Assembly (NCBI RefSeq): GCF_017743935.1
Contig: NZ_JAGHRE010000009.1
Span: 124,001 to 188,000 of the forward strand
Source: Tropicibacter sp. R16_0
GTDB lineage: Bacteria; Pseudomonadota; Alphaproteobacteria; Rhodobacterales; Rhodobacteraceae
Reading direction: 5' to 3'
Length of the DNA: 64,000 bases
Shown: one piece after another, positions 52,875-61,022 of the stretch
Position numbering within the stretch: the first letter of the stretch is position 1
Layout: each line of letters starts with the position of its first letter
The notes under the pieces: model-generated
The model's input: only the letters and a program-made list of their open reading frames with translations
Database searches by the model: none
Told to the model about the DNA's origin: nothing
Position numbers and translations under genes: made by a program

Positions 52875-53909
52875 TCATGACAATGGCAACCTGAGGGCCG
52901 TGATCAAACCCTCCATGTCCTCGGGCAACGGTGCCTCGAACCGCAAATCTTCGCCGGTGACAGGGTGGACGAACCCCAAGACGGCCGCATGCAGCGCTTG
53001 CCGCGGAAAGGTGCGAACCGCATCTTGTGCGTTCGGGTGCAACGCTTTGGCGGACAATTTGCGCTTGCCACCATAGGTGGGGTCTCCAATCAGACCGTGC
53101 CCCGCGTGGGCCATATGAACGCGGATCTGATGCGTCCGCCCGGTTTCCAACCAGCATTCCACCAAAGCTGCCACCTGTGGTTTGCCAAAGGGTTCGACGA
53201 TTCGGACCCGGGTCACTGCGTGGCGCCCGCCCTGAAACAGCACGGCCTGGCGCTGACGATCGGTCTTGTGTCGTGCCAGGTTGGTGGTGAGCTTCATGAT
53301 GTTGCCGGGCTCAAAACTCACGCCCTTGACCCCGCGCAGACGCGGATCATTGGCGTCCGGCACGCCATAGCACAGCGCGCGATAGTACCGCTCGACCGTG
53401 TGTTTTTCAAACTGCGCCGCCAATCCCTGATGCGCCGCATCCGATTTAGCAACGACCAGCAAGCCGCTGGTTTCTTTATCAATTCGATGCACGATACCAG
53501 GACGCTTGACGCCACCCACCCCCGACAGGTTGTCCCCGCAGTGATGCAGCAGAGCATTGACCAATGTGCCGGATGGGGACCCCGGTGCGGGATGCACAAC
53601 CATGCCCGCAGGCTTGTTGATGACGATCAGATCGTCATCCTCGAACACCACATCCAGCGGGATGTCCTCGGGGCCGATATGGCTGTCTTCGGCCTCTTCC
53701 ACAGTGATCACCACCACCGCCTCGGCCGCGACCTTGGCCTTGGCATCGGTGATCACTGCCCCGTTCACTGTGACCTGCCCCGCTTCGATCAAGCGGGCCA
53801 GACGAGTGCGCGACAGGGTGGCTTCGGCTGGTACATCCCGCGAAAGCGCCTTATCAAGGCGGGGCGGCGGAGCGTCCGCGATGACGAATTCAATCTGGCG
53901 GGTGCCCAT
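52875..53909 (-). CDS. RluA-family pseudouridine synthase (RluD-like)
   Basis: A 344-residue enzyme: S4 domain at about 12-75 (LDKALSRDVPAEATLSRTRL), then the RluA catalytic domain with the Asp in HRIDKETSGLLVVAK near residue 140 and GRTHQIRVHMAHAGHGLIGD near 280. It converts uridines in 23S rRNA to pseudouridine; RluD acts in helix 69. The start at 53909 follows GAAGGGATC. Its ATG overlaps, on the other strand, the ATG of the DUF6476 gene within one CATG. Confidence 0.9.
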   Translation of the reverse strand: MGTRQIEFVIADAPPPRLDKALSRDVPAEATLSRTRLARLIEAGQVTVNGAVITDAKAKVAAEAVVVITVEEAEDSHIGPEDIPLDVVFEDDDLIVINKPAGMVVHPAPGSPSGTLVNALLHHCGDNLSGVGGVKRPGIVHRIDKETSGLLVVAKSDAAHQGLAAQFEKHTVERYYRALCYGVPDANDPRLRGVKGVSFEPGNIMKLTTNLARHKTDRQRQAVLFQGGRHAVTRVRIVEPFGKPQVAALVECWLETGRTHQIRVHMAHAGHGLIGDPTYGGKRKLSAKALHPNAQDAVRTFPRQALHAAVLGFVHPVTGEDLRFEAPLPEDMEGLITALRLPLS

Positions 53910-54213
53910 GACGATCCCTTCTGATGAGCCTGTTGAACCGCAGGAAACCCCACAACTGAAATGGTTGCGGCGGATGGTCATGGCGCTGACCGCGGTGATG
54001 ATTGGCGGGGTTGTATTGACATTTGCCCTGATTGTCATCCGCTTGTCTGACCGCACTCCCACTTTGCCCGAAGAGGTTGAACTGCCTGATGGAGCTGCGG
54101 CCCAGGCCGTCACAATCGGGCCCAACTGGTACGCGGTCGTCACGGACGACAATCGCATCCTGATCTTTGACAAGACCACCGGCGCGTTGAAGCAGACCGT
54201 GGTGGTCGACTGA
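53908..54213 (+). CDS. DUF6476-type single-pass membrane protein
   Basis: A 101-residue protein: a short N-terminal acidic part, one transmembrane helix (MALTAVMIGGVVLTFALIVI, residues about 28-47) and a C-terminal outside domain with DNRILIFDKTTGALKQTV, a beta-hairpin reminiscent of one PQQ/WD-like blade. The start at 53908 overlaps the divergent rluA-like start by two bases. No known function. Confidence 0.78.
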   Translation: MTIPSDEPVEPQETPQLKWLRRMVMALTAVMIGGVVLTFALIVIRLSDRTPTLPEEVELPDGAAAQAVTIGPNWYAVVTDDNRILIFDKTTGALKQTVVVD

Positions 54214-54637
54214 TCCCGACCGTCTAGCCGACTATCCTTTGGTATAGGTACAATACCCCTCTGCACGCGCTGCGGCCGGGGCACCATCGATTAGTGTGAC
54301 AGGCAGAGGCGTCAGCCATCACTCACAAGCCTCTCGTGGATCCGTCTGTTCGCCCCCTGTACTGACGGATCCACGGTCCCTCCGCTCTCTTGCAATATGG
54401 GAAAGACACCTTGGATCGCCGCTTGGACTTGCCCCTGATCGTGATAAACCGACCGCCTGCCTGGGTCCTGGTGCTCAGCGGCATGTTGGTTGCCGGATCG
54501 CTTACATTCGTTGGGACAACAGCTGCATCGCCAACGCAGGAACTTGAACGAAGTTCCTGCGTCATCTCATTGTAAGAAAACAGGAAATAGGAACCAATCC
54601 CTTCTTAGAGAGGCCCATCATTCGCACATGTGAGGGA
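54214..54637. other. 424-base region with two perfect hairpins and a doubtful small ORF
   Basis: It holds an inverted repeat at 54336-54374 (arms GTGGATCCGTC, 11 bases, 17-base loop) and a hairpin at 54534-54562 (arms ACGCAGGAACTT, 12 bases, loop GAACG). A small frame lies between. It could encode a small RNA; nothing else is seen. Confidence 0.4.
54390..54575 (+). CDS. Possible small membrane or secreted protein (doubtful)
   Basis: A 61-codon frame with TTG or GTG starts only and a hydrophobic segment PPAWVLVLSGMLVAGSLTFV near the middle, like a signal anchor. It lacks a convincing ribosome site and its end overlaps a perfect 12 bp hairpin, so it may be chance. Confidence 0.25.
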   Translation: MQYGKDTLDRRLDLPLIVINRPPAWVLVLSGMLVAGSLTFVGTTAASPTQELERSSCVISL

Positions 54638-54714
54638 TGGTACCACCTCCCCGGCTCGAACGGGGGACCTCCTGATCCACAATCAGGCGCTCTAACCAAC
54701 TGAGCTAAGGCGGC
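54638..54714 (-). tRNA. tRNA-His (anticodon GTG)
   Basis: On the minus strand the 77 bases fold as a full cloverleaf: acceptor GCCGCCT/AGGTGGT, D arm with GCTCAGTTGGTTAGAGC, anticodon stem CCTGA/TCAGG around TTGTGGA (GTG, His), T arm CCCCCGTTCGAGCCGGGG, and encoded CCA. The base before G1 is T, so the extra G-1 usual in tRNA-His is not encoded, and position 73 is A. Both traits are known for alphaproteobacteria. Confidence 0.96.
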
Positions 54715-54756
54715 ACTGGGGGCGATTTAACTAACCCGTCCGGGGATTGCAAGAGC

Positions 54757-55275
54757 CTAAAGATCAATCCGCCAGCTTTGTTCGACCAAATCTACCCCAA
54801 AAGATCGAACCGGTTTGCTGTCCATCAAATGCCACCCGAACTTGGCGTACAAAGCACAAGCTGCACGGTGACTTTCATGGGTCCACAGCACCATCTCAGT
54901 ATAGCCGGTTTCGCGCGCAAAATCCATGCAAGCTTGGAGCAGCCGCTTGCCCAGCCCCTTGCCGCGCGCCTTTGGCGTCAGAAGAAACAGCCGTAGTTTT
55001 GCGGTTTCAGCACCGTTTGAGACGCAGAAGATACTGCCGAGCCTTTGCCCGCCCTCTTCCGCAATCCAACCTCGTTCGCGTTCCGGGTCATGATCGGCGA
55101 CAAAATCCGCAAGGATTTGGGCTACCAGCTCACCAAAGCTGTCATCGAACCCTTCGGCCTGGGCATAGAGCGTGCCATGCTGTTCAACCAGCCATGGCAC
55201 ATCGCTTGCACGGAATTTGCGCAAGGAAATTTCGGTAAGAACTTGATCATCCAAGTTTTGAGACGCCCCAGTCAA
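54757..55275 (-). CDS. GNAT family N-acetyltransferase
   Basis: A 172-residue acetyltransferase with the acetyl-CoA loop motif RGKGLGKRLLQACMDFA near residue 103 and the following VLWTHESHRAACALYAKFGW. It probably acetylates an amino group of an antibiotic, polyamine or protein; the acceptor is unknown. It is alone, just upstream of the tRNA on the same strand. Start at 55275 is likely, as no shorter start fits better. Confidence 0.85.
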   Translation of the reverse strand: MTGASQNLDDQVLTEISLRKFRASDVPWLVEQHGTLYAQAEGFDDSFGELVAQILADFVADHDPERERGWIAEEGGQRLGSIFCVSNGAETAKLRLFLLTPKARGKGLGKRLLQACMDFARETGYTEMVLWTHESHRAACALYAKFGWHLMDSKPVRSFGVDLVEQSWRIDL

Positions 55276-55521
55276 GGTTCACATACTCCGCCGATGCCCA
55301 GTGGCATATTGCAAGATCCTCATCAGTTAGGAAACCGTTCTGTGGCCTCAAATCCAGATAGGTTCACTCGCAGATAGAACACATGAGCATCATTCCGAAC
55401 ATGTTCACTGGACGCTCTTTTGCACCGCTCTTTGACCAAAAAATCACACCCATATTCATGAATGAAAATACGCGCATCAATCTGATTGCTCCGGCAACCT
55501 ATGTCGATTTACGCTATTATT

Positions 55522-56172
55522 ATGAAACCGCTTTTTAAACTCGCGCTGATCATCGCACCTGTCGTCGCCGCAATGGGTTGGTCACAGAGTGTTTCTGCCG
55601 ATACCTTGCGTGGGGATGATCTGTTCGATGGCGCATATGTCGGCTTCAGTATTGGTGCCGCCACCGCTGATGGAACCACCGAGTACCCGCTTTTGGCTGG
55701 CGGCACTCGATTCGCGCCTTTTGATCCGGGAACAGGTCAAGGCTATGGCACGTTCGCTGGATACAACTTTCAGCGTGACAATCTCATCTACGGCGTTGAG
55801 CTGCACTACATCAATATGGTGCGCGTTGCGGACAGAAACTCAGCAGCTCAGGAAGCGCGCGAGGTCATCGAACTGGTCGATCTGCGGGGGCGTGTCGGCT
55901 ATGTCAACGGCAACCTGATGGTCTATGGAGCCTTGGGATACAGCTGGGCAAAGTTTCGCGTGCACCCTGGAAGTGGTTTTGGCCCAAGAGACAACCAAAC
56001 AAACCTGACCGGTCTTAACGTCGGTCTCGGTTTGGAATACGCGGTGAACGACAGCTGGCTTGTGGGCGCTGAGTACACATACAGAGACTTAAATGGACGC
56101 TTCTCCGAGGCCACCCGAGACACGAACCTTGACGTCAGCAACGTATCACTAAGGGTCATTTACAAGTTCTGA
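55522..56172 (+). CDS. Outer membrane beta-barrel protein (OmpA-like/porin-like, 8 strands)
   Basis: A 216-residue protein: signal peptide MKPLFKLALIIAPVVAAMGW ending near VSA, then alternating strands (FDGAYVGFSIGAATADG, YGTFAGYNFQRDNLIYGVEL, ... VSLRVIYKF) ending in Phe, as in eight-stranded barrels of the Omp_b-brl family. The start at 55522 begins the signal peptide; 55501 in frame is possible. Codons are less GC-rich than in the neighbours. It may be linked to the sulfotransferase and kinase genes that follow. Confidence 0.82.
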   Translation: MKPLFKLALIIAPVVAAMGWSQSVSADTLRGDDLFDGAYVGFSIGAATADGTTEYPLLAGGTRFAPFDPGTGQGYGTFAGYNFQRDNLIYGVELHYINMVRVADRNSAAQEAREVIELVDLRGRVGYVNGNLMVYGALGYSWAKFRVHPGSGFGPRDNQTNLTGLNVGLGLEYAVNDSWLVGAEYTYRDLNGRFSEATRDTNLDVSNVSLRVIYKF

Positions 56173-56233
56173 TGGTCCAGTTCACAGGCCGCGTGGACCA
56201 GGAAAACTAGAGCATGACCGCAGAGCGCCAGAC

Positions 56234-56929
56234 ATGTGTCTGTTCCGCTCGAGAACCGTGAACAAGAGGACCGCTTTGGCAATCTATCACTCCCATAAGG
56301 CGATTTTTCTTCACATCCCCAAGAATGGTGGCACCACTGTCACCACCTTGTTGAAAAGAAATTGGTTCTTTGGTCGCAGAGTGAATGAAGCCGACGAGAG
56401 AGAAGTCGGTGGCGAAACCATCGTTGAGTTGATGGACATACTCGGATCGCAGGCCCAAGATTACTTCAAGTTCAGCTTCGTGAGAAACCCTTGGGACCGG
56501 TTTGTTTCCGCCTATCACTACGTATGTCAACGGCGCCCGGACATGGACATCGTGACCTCACACGGCTCATTTGCAGAGTTTGTTTCGGCGTTTGCGGAAG
56601 AGCCATCCAAATACCTCCAAATCAGGTACTTTCGAGAGCAATGGCCATATCTTTTAGACGCCAAAGGTGACTGCCCACTGGATTTCCTTGGACGGTTCGA
56701 GAACTTTGACAGTGATCTTGATACCGCCCTGAAACAAATCGGGATTCGAAGGTTTCTGGTCCGTCACCGCAAAAAGACCAAGCGGGATGACTATCGCACT
56801 TATTACGATGATGACACGCGCTCGCTGATTGCCGGCGTTTACGCCCGCGACATCGCCGAATTTGGCTATGACTTCGAAGCTGGAACAGTTCGCAAGAAAA
56901 ACCTCGCAATTCGAAAACTCAACTCATGA
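56234..56929 (+). CDS. Sulfotransferase family 2 protein
   Basis: A 231-residue protein with the PAPS-binding loops FLHIPKNGGTTVTTLL (5'-phosphosulfate, residues about 25-40) and FSFVRNPWDRFVSAYH (3'-phosphate, about 80-95). It would transfer sulfate to a carbohydrate or other acceptor. It is cytoplasmic. The gene looks AT-richer than its surroundings. The target is unknown; surface polysaccharide is likely by family. Confidence 0.86.
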   Translation: MCLFRSRTVNKRTALAIYHSHKAIFLHIPKNGGTTVTTLLKRNWFFGRRVNEADEREVGGETIVELMDILGSQAQDYFKFSFVRNPWDRFVSAYHYVCQRRPDMDIVTSHGSFAEFVSAFAEEPSKYLQIRYFREQWPYLLDAKGDCPLDFLGRFENFDSDLDTALKQIGIRRFLVRHRKKTKRDDYRTYYDDDTRSLIAGVYARDIAEFGYDFEAGTVRKKNLAIRKLNS

Positions 56930-57124
56930 GACCAACGAGACCACGCCAACAGAGAGAATTTCGCGGGGGACGGAAACCCTCTCTTTGGCAAGGAGTTACA
57001 GAGCACTGTTCATCATTTGCACATCTTGCTTTTTGGTCGCCTGACCTAGTTCAGAGACACGTTTGAAGGAACGATCGTCTTGTCCTGAAACACAAAAACC
57101 CGCCGAGAAGGACGGCCAAGTCAT

Positions 57125-57742
57125 ATGATTGATCTCACAGGGCACAAAGTGCTTCGCGAAAGTCAAAATCATAGGCTTTATGACCACCCCCATTTTGAGG
57201 GGGCCCTGCTAAAGGTCAGGATTGATCGTCCCAAGAAACGGCTGATCGCGCGCCCTTCGCAACTCAGGTACGGAAACCTGAGGCAATGGCACCGCGAAGC
57301 CAACGAATATTTGTCGGCGCTCAACCGAGGTTGCCCAGAAATCAATCGACTGGCCGGTTTCTTTGGATTTACGCAGACGACGGCGGGGCCCGCTCTCATA
57401 TCAGAAAAATTCTCGGGACCTGACGGTCAACTGGCCCAAAATCTCGGCGAAGAAATCGCCGCCCTGGCTCTGGACGACCCAAGACGAGACACCATCAAAC
57501 AGGAAATCATCGAACTGGTGGATGATCTGGAAAGAGGCAAAATTATTGTCGGAGATTTGAGCCCTGACAACATTGTTCGCGCAAAGGAACGCGGCGACAA
57601 GCTGGTTGTTGTCGATGGTGTTGGCGAGCGGCTCCTGATCCCTCTTAACATTATCAGTCGCCATGCCTTCAAAGCCTCGTTGAACCGACGCAGAAAGCTC
57701 ATGCTTGGCGCGACCCACCCTGCCCCCCCAAAACCCGGCTAG
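57125..57742 (+). CDS. YrbL-like kinase-fold protein
   Basis: A 205-residue protein resembling the PhoP-regulated YrbL family: the nucleotide-binding Lys in LLKVRIDRPKK, and the catalytic loop IVGDLSPDNIV near residue 143-153, with Asp and Asn in the positions of small-molecule or LPS kinases. It begins after AAGGA. It is 195 bases beyond the sulfotransferase on the same strand and in the same AT-richer patch. The substrate is unknown. Confidence 0.75.
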   Translation: MIDLTGHKVLRESQNHRLYDHPHFEGALLKVRIDRPKKRLIARPSQLRYGNLRQWHREANEYLSALNRGCPEINRLAGFFGFTQTTAGPALISEKFSGPDGQLAQNLGEEIAALALDDPRRDTIKQEIIELVDDLERGKIIVGDLSPDNIVRAKERGDKLVVVDGVGERLLIPLNIISRHAFKASLNRRRKLMLGATHPAPPKPG

Positions 57743-57964
57743 CTTGCGCGGCTCCGTCTACGTGTCCCAAAATTGTCCGGCTACATTCGCTTCGAAAAAG
57801 GACGCCGCTGTTCACTGACAGTCCCGGAACCTAGAATTACGGACCCTAGCCCCCCAGTCTGAGGGATTCTCAATTTCGGTTGCTGGAAGGCCCATTTCTT
57901 CGGACTGTGCTTGATCTTGTGTCGACCGCACGATAGCAAAAACCGCCATCAACGGAGATCAGTC

Positions 57965-58153
57965 ATGGGTATCAACACCGAACGCGACATCGAAGCCAAC
58001 ATGCAAATCGGTCCCACCGACGCGGGGATGGTGCGCATTTTCATCGAATCGCAGGGTGTCGAGATCCCGATGGACTTCGATCCGGAAGAAGCCGAAGAGA
58101 TCGCCGAGGAGATCCGCGCCGCTGCTCAGGCCGCGCGCACCGTTTCAGGGTAA
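57965..58153 (+). CDS. DUF6324-type small acidic protein
   Basis: A 62-residue acidic protein (MGINTERDIEANMQIGPTD start; DFDPEEAEEIAEEIRAAAQA helix near the end). It resembles small roseobacter proteins named DUF6324. The start at 57965 follows CGGAGA. Its last nine bases overlap the convergent mmcB gene. No function known. Confidence 0.75.
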   Translation: MGINTERDIEANMQIGPTDAGMVRIFIESQGVEIPMDFDPEEAEEIAEEIRAAAQAARTVSG

Positions 58154-58594
58154 CATCTCGGGCGGAAGGCCAGGATCCCGCAACGCCTGCAGTCTGCGGG
58201 CAGCATGCGCTGCAAATTTTTGCACCATCACCTTGCGACGAGCGGGCGCCAGCTTTTGCTCGTCGGGCATGCGGATGATTTCGGCGCCATACGAATCAGC
58301 GATGATAAGGCCGGATTCGGCGGGCAAAAGCTCGGTCGGAAAATCAATATCGACCGCCCAAAAGTAGCGGTCGCACCATTCCAGATAGCCGTGCCACTTG
58401 TTGTCGGACTGAAAATCCGCGCGGCTGGATTTGCACTCGATCACCCAAAGCTCTCCCTTCGGACCAAGGCCCAAAACGTCGACCCGCAAGCCGCGGGTCG
58501 GGACAAATTCTTCAACAGAAACAAAGTTGTGGCTGCGCAGGTGTCGGGCGACACCACGTGCAAGTTTCTGTCCGGGCTGCAGGTCCAAATCCAT
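58145..58594 (-). CDS. mmcB: MmcB family DNA repair protein
   Basis: A 149-residue protein of the MmcB/DUF6319 type with an endonuclease-like core: RGLRVDVLGLGPKG followed by WVIECKSSRADF, the D...ExK pattern of PD-(D/E)xK nucleases. In Caulobacter, MmcB supports mitomycin C resistance with ImuABC-type polymerases. The start at 58594 (MDLDLQPGQKL) fits the family; a TTG at 58630 is possible. It is convergent and overlapping with DUF6324. Confidence 0.87.
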   Translation of the reverse strand: MDLDLQPGQKLARGVARHLRSHNFVSVEEFVPTRGLRVDVLGLGPKGELWVIECKSSRADFQSDNKWHGYLEWCDRYFWAVDIDFPTELLPAESGLIIADSYGAEIIRMPDEQKLAPARRKVMVQKFAAHAARRLQALRDPGLPPEMLP

Positions 58595-58653
58595 AAAGGC
58601 AATGGTGAACAATTCGTGAACAAATTTCAAGCCTGATTTGGCGCACTTGACGT

Positions 58654-58693
58654 GATACCAAATAGTATCGCATCAATGGTACCAAATGGTATT
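58654..58693. promoter_or_regulatory. Two ACCAAAT palindromes upstream of the arsR gene
   Basis: GATACCAAATAGTATC (58654-58669) and GGTACCAAATGGTATT (58678-58693) are near-palindromes repeated 24 bases apart, just downstream of a TTGACG at 58647. They are candidate autoregulatory operators for the ArsR protein. Confidence 0.55.
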
Positions 58694-58712
58694 CCTTTTG
58701 TGGTGACGCGAC

Positions 58713-59036
58713 ATGACCCAAAACCCACACCTCGCCTTTCGCGCCCTGGCCGACCCGACCCGCCGCGAAATCATGCGTCTGCTGACCGAGCAGGACATGA
58801 CGATTGCGCAGGTTTCAGACCAGTTCGACATGACCCGTGCGGCCGTCAAAAAGCACCTGACCATGCTGTCGGATGGTGGCCTGATCACGGTCGAGGTGCG
58901 GGGACGCGAACGCCTCAACCGTCTGAACCCAGAGGGGCTGGCGCCTGTGTTCGACTGGCTCAGCTTCTTTGATCGGTTCTGGGATACCCGACTGAACGAT
59001 TTGAAAACTGCCATTGAAGGAGAAAGTGATGACTGA
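58713..59036 (+). CDS. ArsR/SmtB-family transcriptional regulator
   Basis: A 107-residue winged-helix repressor (DPTRREIMRLLTEQDMTIAQVSDQ, then MTRAAVKKHLTMLSDGGLI). No cysteine pair is seen in the recognition helix, so it is probably not a metal sensor; such ArsR proteins paired with an SRPBCC protein are common. It overlaps the SRPBCC gene by eight bases. Two palindromes upstream suggest autoregulation. Confidence 0.88.
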   Translation: MTQNPHLAFRALADPTRREIMRLLTEQDMTIAQVSDQFDMTRAAVKKHLTMLSDGGLITVEVRGRERLNRLNPEGLAPVFDWLSFFDRFWDTRLNDLKTAIEGESDD

Positions 59037-59454
59037 TGCCGTTCTGAGAAAATCCATTTATCTGAACGCAAAGCGAGAGGTTGTCTGGGATTACCTGACA
59101 CAGCCCGATCGCCTGGCCGAATGGTTTCACCGCCCCGAACGTCCGCTGGAACAGGGATCAAAGCTTGAGATGTTCGGGACAGAAAGCGGTGACCTGTTGA
59201 TCTGGGGTACGGTCACGGCGGCACGTGCGCCCGAGTATCTGGAATATTCGTTTACCGTCAAACCCATGGGCGACGCAGTGAGCACGGTAAAATGGACGTT
59301 GACGCAGGTCGCGGGCGGCACTCGGCTGTCGTTGGAGCATGAAGGGTTGCCGCAGGGCGCAGAGGCGTTTGGGCTTATTCTGGCTCTCGACAAAGGTTGG
59401 GACGATCACATTGCCCGGATGCGCGACGCGATCCACGAACTTGTTGTTGCCTGA
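59029..59454 (+). CDS. SRPBCC (AHSA1-type) domain protein
   Basis: A 141-residue START-like protein: RKSIYLNAKREVVWDYLTQP start and the C-terminal GWDDHIARMRDAIHEL helix. Such proteins bind small hydrophobic ligands or act as co-chaperones. Start at 59029 follows GAAGGAG. It overlaps the ArsR stop by eight bases, so it is coupled to and probably regulated by that repressor. Confidence 0.88.
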   Translation: MTDAVLRKSIYLNAKREVVWDYLTQPDRLAEWFHRPERPLEQGSKLEMFGTESGDLLIWGTVTAARAPEYLEYSFTVKPMGDAVSTVKWTLTQVAGGTRLSLEHEGLPQGAEAFGLILALDKGWDDHIARMRDAIHELVVA

Positions 59455-59595
59455 GCCCTTGTAACGGCCCGCCATGCAGCCTAGTTAGGAGCGTGGCGGG
59501 TTCTGCCCTTCTCGTGATATGCAGCATTCCGGTGGCCTTAAGCAATTCCGAGGGAGCTGGCTCTGTCCGGACCGTGGTCCGGTTAACTGGCGCCC

Positions 59596-59611
59596 ACCTG
59601 TATATACAGGT
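59596..59611. promoter_or_regulatory. Perfect palindrome ACCTGTATATACAGGT
   Basis: A 16-base perfect palindrome that shares ACCTGTA...TACAGGT with the lux box but with a shorter centre. It lies between the SRPBCC gene and the small membrane protein gene. A second dyad CCGGACCGTGGTCCGG is at 59567-59582. The regulator is unknown. Confidence 0.4.
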
Positions 59612-59675
59612 CCTCGGGAATCAAAGCACCACGGTTGACTGGTGGTCCCGCCACATTCCCCAAATTCTCAATGGT

Positions 59676-59981
59676 TTAGCGACGCGGTTTGGCCTGTGCC
59701 ACAACCCGGGCAGGCGTGAATTCAGCCGCGATCGGGGTACCCCCACGAGGGTTGTCGTCCTTTTCGGCCAAGTTCATCACGGCAAGGGCGAACTGCACCC
59801 CGGCAAAAACGATCCCATTCATGAACCACAACATGAAGACCGCCAGCACCGCGACATCCGATCCGCTGATCAATCCCCAAAGATTGGCAACGTTGAACCA
59901 CAGCAAGGCGCCAACAAAGATGGCAGACAGGCCAAAACCAGTACACACATTCGTGATATAGAGGCGGATAAGCTTGGGCAT
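59676..59981 (-). CDS. Small membrane protein of unknown function
   Basis: A 101-residue protein with two hydrophobic segments (TGFGLSAIFVGALLWFNVAN and VAVLAVFMLWFMNGIVFAG) and a short basic, Pro/Arg-rich tail. It has an AAGGAAAA ribosome site 7-8 bases before the start. It is divergent from the LuxR gene, 104 bases between starts. No family recognised; it may be the LuxR target. Confidence 0.65.
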   Translation of the reverse strand: MPKLIRLYITNVCTGFGLSAIFVGALLWFNVANLWGLISGSDVAVLAVFMLWFMNGIVFAGVQFALAVMNLAEKDDNPRGGTPIAAEFTPARVVAQAKPRR

Positions 59982-60085
59982 GAGGCATTTTCCTTTTCTC
60001 TGACGTCATTTTAGCGCAAATTCGATCGAAAGAAACTGCGGCCAGTTGTGCACTCAATACCGCAGGCCAACTGACCGGAGACCGA

Positions 60086-60862
60086 ATGAAGCCCATCAGC
60101 GAATTTGCTCTTGAGTTGCTGGACGAGCTGTCACAGCTGTTCTCGGATCAGGAGCGTTGGGATTTTGTGATTTCCAGCCTTCAGAACATGGGCTTCAATG
60201 CGTTGAACATGGGCTGCTTTTCGCCCTCGACAGGCGTCATAAAATGGTCGCGCAGTTCGATGACGGCCGAATGGCTTGAAGAATATTCATTGGGAAATTA
60301 CGCAGACGAAGACCCCCTTTTGGCTCAGGTTACAAACGGCATCGAGTCCATTTATGTCAAAACCGAAGAGCGGGCAGTTTCAGCCAACAGCAACAAGTCC
60401 ATAGGTCTGTACAATGGTCTCAGGGCGTCGGGCTATATGCATCTGTTCAGCCTGGTGGTCCCCTGCCCCGGAGATGAGGCCAAGATCGTCGTGCTCAGCT
60501 CGGACCGTCCCGATGCCGAGCAAATCATGACCGATCAAGCGCGCGAAATGCGTATCCTTGCAACGGTGATTGCCACAAACCTTGGCCCCGAAACCAATGA
60601 AGACGCAGGCAAAGTGGTGGATCTGGGCCCGATTTTGGCCAGCACGCGCCCACTCAGCAAACGGGAACAACAGGTGCTGGCGTTGTTGAGTGAAGGACTG
60701 CGCAACGACCAGATCAGCGATCTTTTGGGGGTCAAGGAAATCACGGTTCGCACGCATATCAAGTCCGCGCGGGACAAGCTGGGAGCACCGACACGCGAGG
60801 CTGCATTGGTCCGCGCCGTGCAGATGGGTCTTATCGCACCCGAACACTATCGGAAACGATAG
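60086..60862 (+). CDS. LuxR-family regulator with autoinducer-binding domain (LuxR solo)
   Basis: A 258-residue regulator: an autoinducer-binding domain at residues about 10-170 (MGFNALNMGCFSPSTG, then WLEEYSLGNYADEDPLL) and a LuxR helix-turn-helix at about 195-250 (LSKREQQVLALLSEGLRNDQ). The start follows CCGGAGACC. No luxI-type synthase is in the window, so it may be a solo that senses a foreign or other-locus signal. Length is typical for LuxR. Confidence 0.9.
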   Translation: MKPISEFALELLDELSQLFSDQERWDFVISSLQNMGFNALNMGCFSPSTGVIKWSRSSMTAEWLEEYSLGNYADEDPLLAQVTNGIESIYVKTEERAVSANSNKSIGLYNGLRASGYMHLFSLVVPCPGDEAKIVVLSSDRPDAEQIMTDQAREMRILATVIATNLGPETNEDAGKVVDLGPILASTRPLSKREQQVLALLSEGLRNDQISDLLGVKEITVRTHIKSARDKLGAPTREAALVRAVQMGLIAPEHYRKR

Positions 60863-60961
60863 GTTTTTATCGCGATCTCACAACGATACTGTTGGTATGC
60901 ACCTGAGAATCCCGTGAGTGAGTGGTGGGTCCTTGGCGTGTTTCATTTTAGTCCACGGATC

Positions 60962-60997
60962 TGACGCAGGTGCCACGATTCCCGAGCACCTGCGTCA
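60962..60997. repeat. Perfect inverted repeat between convergent luxR and nusB
   Basis: TGACGCAGGTGC and GCACCTGCGTCA are perfect 12-base arms separated by 12 bases. It lies between the ends of two convergent genes and may stop transcription; ATTTCTT follows on the plus strand. Confidence 0.6.
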
Positions 60998-61022
60998 ATT
61001 TCTTGGAACTTCTACTGAAAAA

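Noticed and set aside
54638-57742. tRNA-His as an integration site for the AT-richer patch
   Set aside because: The genes lie on the 5' side of the tRNA, no integrase gene and no direct repeat of the tRNA 3' end was seen.
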